From Acidimicrobiia bacterium (GTDB lineage Bacteria; Actinomycetota; Acidimicrobiia; Spongiisociales; UBA11373), in contig CP129495.1 in NCBI GenBank assembly GCA_030584185.1, positions 1,391,628-1,455,627 of the forward strand: a stretch of 64,000 nucleotides of DNA, in the 5' to 3' direction. Each line of letters begins with the position of its first letter. The stretch's first letter is position 1. A program made the translations under genes and the position numbers. Below the pieces are notes generated by a model. It did no database searches, had not been told where the DNA came from, and saw only the letters and a program-made list of their open reading frames with translations. Shown here piece after piece: positions 61,555-64,000 of the stretch.

Positions 61555-61644
61555 GGAGAGATGGCCGAGTGGTCGAAGGCGCTCGCCTGCTAAGCGAGTA
61601 AGGGGTGTAAAGCCCCTTCGAGGGTTCAAATCCCTCTCTCTCCG
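61555..61644 (+). tRNA. tRNA-Ser (GCT)
   Basis: Class II tRNA: acceptor GGAGAGA/TCTCTCC, anticodon stem CTCGC/GCGAG with loop CTGCTAA (anticodon GCT), T-arm AGGGTTCAAATCCCT. Confidence 0.95.
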
Positions 61645-61739
61645 CAACTCCTGGGGGTCCGGTCGTGGGTCCGTTTCCCCCTGCATGGGGCGGGGTTTCC
61701 TCCCCTTCGCAGTGGGGTGAATCCGTCGCGGCGACGGCC

Positions 61740-61887
61740 CGGTGTTTCCTCCCCCCGCAGGGGGGAGTACGGCGAAGCCGGGCGGGGGGCAGGAGCAACG
61801 GTGATCGGGACCCGGCCTTGCCGTGGGTGATGTCGCGTGGTGCCCCCTCCGGCCCTTCGGGCCACCTCCCCCTTCGGGGGAGGGAAC
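61740..61887. repeat. Dispersed hairpin-rich repeat, copy 2 (left of DUF559)
   Basis: This is the same module as at 8.3 kb and 62.4 kb: GGTGTTTCC, a CTCCCCCC/GGGGGGAG hairpin, GGCGAAGCCGGG, GGGACCCGGCCTTGCCGTGG, GCCCCCTCCGGCCCTTCGGG and a final CTCCCCCTTCGGGGGAG hairpin. It lies 30 bp before the DUF559 start. Confidence 0.88.
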
Positions 61888-61916
61888 CTCTGCGCCAGCC
61901 CTTCTGACCTTGGCCA

Positions 61917-62351
61917 GTGTTCGCGCACGATGACGACCGTCTTCCACCAAGGCCGCCAGCGACTCATCATCATCGTGTGCCCAGACCTGCCCACTCGCTT
62001 CGCGCCGCCGCTCGGGCCAGGAGCCTGCGACGCGAGCAGACGGTTTCGGAGGCGAACCTCTGGGGAGGGATCGCGCGCAGACAGGCCGGTGCCAGGTTTC
62101 GTCGCCAGGTGCCGATGGGCGAGTGGATAGTCGACTTCGCCTGCTTCGACCCGAAGCTCGTGATCGAGGTCGACGACCCCTCGCATGACTGGAGGGACGA
62201 GGCGGCGCGTACCGCGTACATCGAGTCGCTCGGCTTCATGATCCTGCGATTCGACAACGCCGAGATTGCCGACGACGCAGCGGCCGCCATCAACACGGTG
62301 GCCGGCTGGGTCGAGGCACTGCGCCGCGGGGAGGATCCGAGGCTCGACTGA
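61917..62351 (+). CDS. DUF559 endonuclease-domain protein
   Basis: A 144-residue protein from GTG 61917. REQTVSEANLWGGIARRQAG, then ARFRRQVPMGEWIVDFACFD, then PKLVIEVDDPSHDWRDEAAR is the DUF559 (Vsr/PD-(D/E)XK-like) pattern with the catalytic D-E-D/H residues. The first 35 residues are His/Arg/Pro-rich and may not belong to the protein. Direct copies of a hairpin-rich repeat flank it at 61740-61887 and 62400-62552. Confidence 0.8.
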   Translation: MFAHDDDRLPPRPPATHHHRVPRPAHSLRAAARARSLRREQTVSEANLWGGIARRQAGARFRRQVPMGEWIVDFACFDPKLVIEVDDPSHDWRDEAARTAYIESLGFMILRFDNAEIADDAAAAINTVAGWVEALRRGEDPRLD

Positions 62352-62399
62352 GTAGACGACACTCCCTGCCCACGGTCGGAGTGGTACTCCGACGTGGCG

Positions 62400-62552
62400 A
62401 CGGCTCGGTGTTTCCTCCCCCCGCAGGGGGGAGTACGGCGAAGCCGGGAGGGGGGCAGAAGCAACGGTGGTTGGGACCCGGCCTTGCCGTGGGTGATGTC
62501 GCGTAGTGCCCCCTCCGGCCCTTCGGGCCACCTCCCCCTTCGGGGGAGGGAA
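62400..62552. repeat. Dispersed hairpin-rich repeat, copy 3 (right of DUF559)
   Basis: Nearly identical to copy 2 over about 150 bp and in the same orientation. Its right end continues into a tandem array of the terminal hairpin segment. Confidence 0.88.
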
Positions 62553-62845
62553 TCTCGCCGGACCTGTGTTTCGCCTTGCCCCCTCCGGCCCTTCGGGCCA
62601 CCTCCCCCTTCGGGGGAGGGAATCTCGCCGGACCTGTGTTTCGCCTTGCCCCCTCCGGCCCTTCGGGCCACTTTCCGGGGGAGGGAATCTCGCCGGCCCT
62701 GTGTTTCGCCTTGCCCCCTCCGGCCCTTCGGGCCACTTCCCGGGGGAGGGAATCTCGCCGGCCCTGTGTTTCGCCTTGCCCCCTCCGGCCCTTCGGGCCA
62801 CCTCCCGGGGGAGGGAACGTCGCCGCCGGCCCTTCGGATCTCCGA
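62508..62845. repeat. Tandem array of five 65-70 bp units
   Basis: Units start with GCCCCCTCCGGCCCTTCGGG at about 62508, 62578, 62648, 62713 and 62778. Each contains a GGCCCTTCGGGCC hairpin, a C-run/G-run hairpin, and AATCTCGCCGG plus CCTGTGTTTCGCCTT. Spacing is 70, 70, 65 and 65 bp. The last two to three units have a shorter second hairpin. There are no unique spacers. Confidence 0.9.
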
Positions 62846-62949
62846 TCTGATCGCCAGTGGGGAAGGGAGGCTCACGGTTTCCTCCCCTTCGCATGGGCCA
62901 GAAACACAGCAGTGATCGAGCCCCCGCCGATCGCTACCCTTCCCTGCGA

Positions 62950-63190
62950 TCGTGCTAGGCGGGGCGCTAGGGGTGCCCTGAACCCGAAACCCTCTATACG
63001 CGGGGCCGAATCCCCGCCCGAGGGTCGTCCATGGTCGGGTCAGCGCCGGACACGTGGTGTTGAAGGCCGGGTCCCACGCGGCGGGGCGCCGTGAAACGGG
63101 TCAGGTCCGGAAGGAAGCAGCCCTAAGCGGTCAGCCCTGGGTGCCGTGGGTGCGCCTGGTCCGAGCCGTCGGTCCGGAACGCGCCGGTTG
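62950..63190 (+). ncRNA. ffs: Signal recognition particle RNA (4.5S-like) with actinobacterial 5' extension
   Basis: The SRP apical domain is clear at 63099-63131: GGTCAGGTCCGGAAGGAAGC followed by AGCCCTAAGCG, with the GGAA tetraloop and asymmetric loop that bind Ffh. CCCACG...GC upstream pairs with GCCGTGGG downstream. From about 62950, CGTGCTAGGCGGGG and later GGGGCCGAATCCCCGCCCGA match the conserved segment found upstream of ffs in mycobacteria and streptomycetes. Exact ends are uncertain. Confidence 0.85.
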
Positions 63191-63322
63191 TGGCGATTCG
63201 AAGGCGGGGTGCACGATCCCTTCAGACGCTTCGGCGCGCCGGTTCTCATCGCATCTTCATCTTGCGGTGGGAACCTTGGGCCGGGGCCGAGCGTCCTCAT
63301 CGACAGCGAACCAGGAGACACC

Positions 63323-64000
63323 ATGGCTGCAAAGAAGAAGGATGCGGAGGCCACCACGGCGGAGACGGCCCCTGCGCCAGAACCGGCGGAACCGGCCGCT
63401 ACCCCCGCCGATCCGAAGCAGGACCGCACGATGGTTTGGGCCATGACCTTCCTCGTCGCCGTTGCCGTGTTCGCCGGCGGGTTCGTCATGGGTCGCACCA
63501 CGGCCGAAGAGAACTCGACGGCGCTTCCTTTCCCGTTCGACGACCTCCCTGGAGAGTTCCCCGGCGACGGCCCGTTCGGCGGGGACGGCCCGTTCGGCGG
63601 GGACGGCCCGTTCGGCGGGGACGGCCCGTTCGGCGGGGACGGCCCGTTCGGCGGGGACGGCCCGTTCGGCGGTGACGGCCCGTTCGGCGGATGGGAGCAC
63701 GGGTTCACCTGCGTGCCGCTTCCGGCACCTGGTGACGGTTCCGGCGACGAGGCGCCTCCGGTCGTGATCGACGCCGGCGGCTACCTCGGAATCGGCGGGG
63801 TCGACAGGCGCGCATCGGTCCAGGTGGTGGAGGTCGCCCCGGGCTCTCCCGCCGACGAGGCCGGGATCGAGCCGGGGGATCGCATCATCTCGTTCGACGG
63901 TACCGCGGTCGAGTCGATGGACCACCTGGCCCGGATGGTTCGCTCCACACATCCCGGAACCGAGGTGGAGGTCGTGCTCGGTGGCGGTGGCGGTCCCCGC
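63323..64000 (+). CDS. Membrane-anchored PDZ-domain protein (3' end outside window)
   Basis: An open frame of at least 226 residues. It has an Ala/Pro/Lys-rich cytoplasmic start, a transmembrane helix (VWAMTFLVAVAVFAGGFVMG, about residues 38-57), seven copies of a DGPFGG hexapeptide (about 81-122), and then a PDZ domain (GYLGIGGVDRRASVQVVEVA, then SPADEAGIEPGDRIISFDGT) up to the edge. HtrA-like or PDZ scaffold proteins share this layout; no protease domain is seen within the window. GGAGACA lies before the ATG. Confidence 0.82.
   Translation, partial: MAAKKKDAEATTAETAPAPEPAEPAATPADPKQDRTMVWAMTFLVAVAVFAGGFVMGRTTAEENSTALPFPFDDLPGEFPGDGPFGGDGPFGGDGPFGGDGPFGGDGPFGGDGPFGGDGPFGGWEHGFTCVPLPAPGDGSGDEAPPVVIDAGGYLGIGGVDRRASVQVVEVAPGSPADEAGIEPGDRIISFDGTAVESMDHLARMVRSTHPGTEVEVVLGGGGGPR
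63560..63692. repeat. In-frame 18-bp tandem repeat, about seven units
   Basis: The unit GGGGACGGCCCGTTCGGC is repeated with hardly any change, encoding GDGPFG. Near-identity at wobble positions suggests recent expansion and likely length variation between strains. Confidence 0.9.

Noticed and set aside
62508-62845. Tandem units considered as a CRISPR array
   Set aside because: Units are contiguous 65-70 bp copies with no unique spacers, and each contains strong internal hairpins.

Overview
The window is very GC-rich and reads as a chromosomal segment of an actinobacterium, possibly near the Acidimicrobiia, although no 16S gene is present to settle this. Supporting signs are a CrgA-type division protein, an FhaA / PP2C / PknB(PASTA) signalling set, haem A synthase, a UbiE/MenG-like methyltransferase, an SRP RNA with the extended 5' segment seen in Actinobacteria, and many genes that begin 6-10 nt after a TANNNT -10 element (leaderless mRNAs).

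Region by region. 1-15.6 kb is mostly core: an ABC permease (cut by the window edge), CtaA, a cobalamin riboswitch driving a btuF-btuC-btuD uptake operon, an M23 peptidase, SurE, a beta-propeller lipoprotein, an MFS transporter, DUF3179 and DoxX proteins, a merR-merA mercury operon with a textbook 19-bp-spacer MerR promoter, a VapBC pair and an SDR. At 15.7-18 kb an S-box-like structured RNA precedes a small unknown gene and a MerB-like (alkylmercury lyase) reading frame. That frame is crossed by two in-frame TGA codons, which fall at the two catalytic cysteine positions of MerB; the second is followed by a SECIS-like hairpin. The same frame then runs into an AAA-type ATPase domain.

18-44.6 kb is an accessory and defence island. 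It holds several PD-(D/E)XK-like proteins, a HigBA-like pair, two NYN nuclease genes (one broken) each beside a small RNA with a strong TTGACT-N17-GATAAT promoter, a DUF2075 helicase, a MazG-like dNTPase, a GmrSD-like protein, and an eight-gene overlapping operon. The operon contains a MutL/MORC-type GHKL ATPase, two uncharacterised proteins, a cytosine-5 methylase, a small domain protein, Vsr, another small protein and a NERD-pseudokinase-kinase protein. Two AbiE-type systems (one broken), a small toxin/RHH pair and another nuclease-like gene complete it. Pieces of tRNA 3' ends and direct repeats of gene 3' ends mark insertion boundaries.

44.6-64 kb returns to core genes: tRNA-Ile and tRNA-Ala, a thiolase, CrgA, paralogous lipoproteins, PknB, a second 3'-end-duplicating cassette carrying a third NYN gene, an amidohydrolase, PP2C, FhaA, tRNA-Leu, DUF4446, SerS, a methyltransferase, TadA, all four serine tRNA isoacceptor types, a DUF559 nuclease gene flanked by long hairpin-rich repeats, the SRP RNA, and a PDZ membrane protein cut by the window end.

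The most notable items are the putative double-selenocysteine MerB-like protein beside merA, the NYN-associated small RNA family, the S-box-like RNA pair, and cassettes that sit at gene 3' ends between duplicated copies of those ends.
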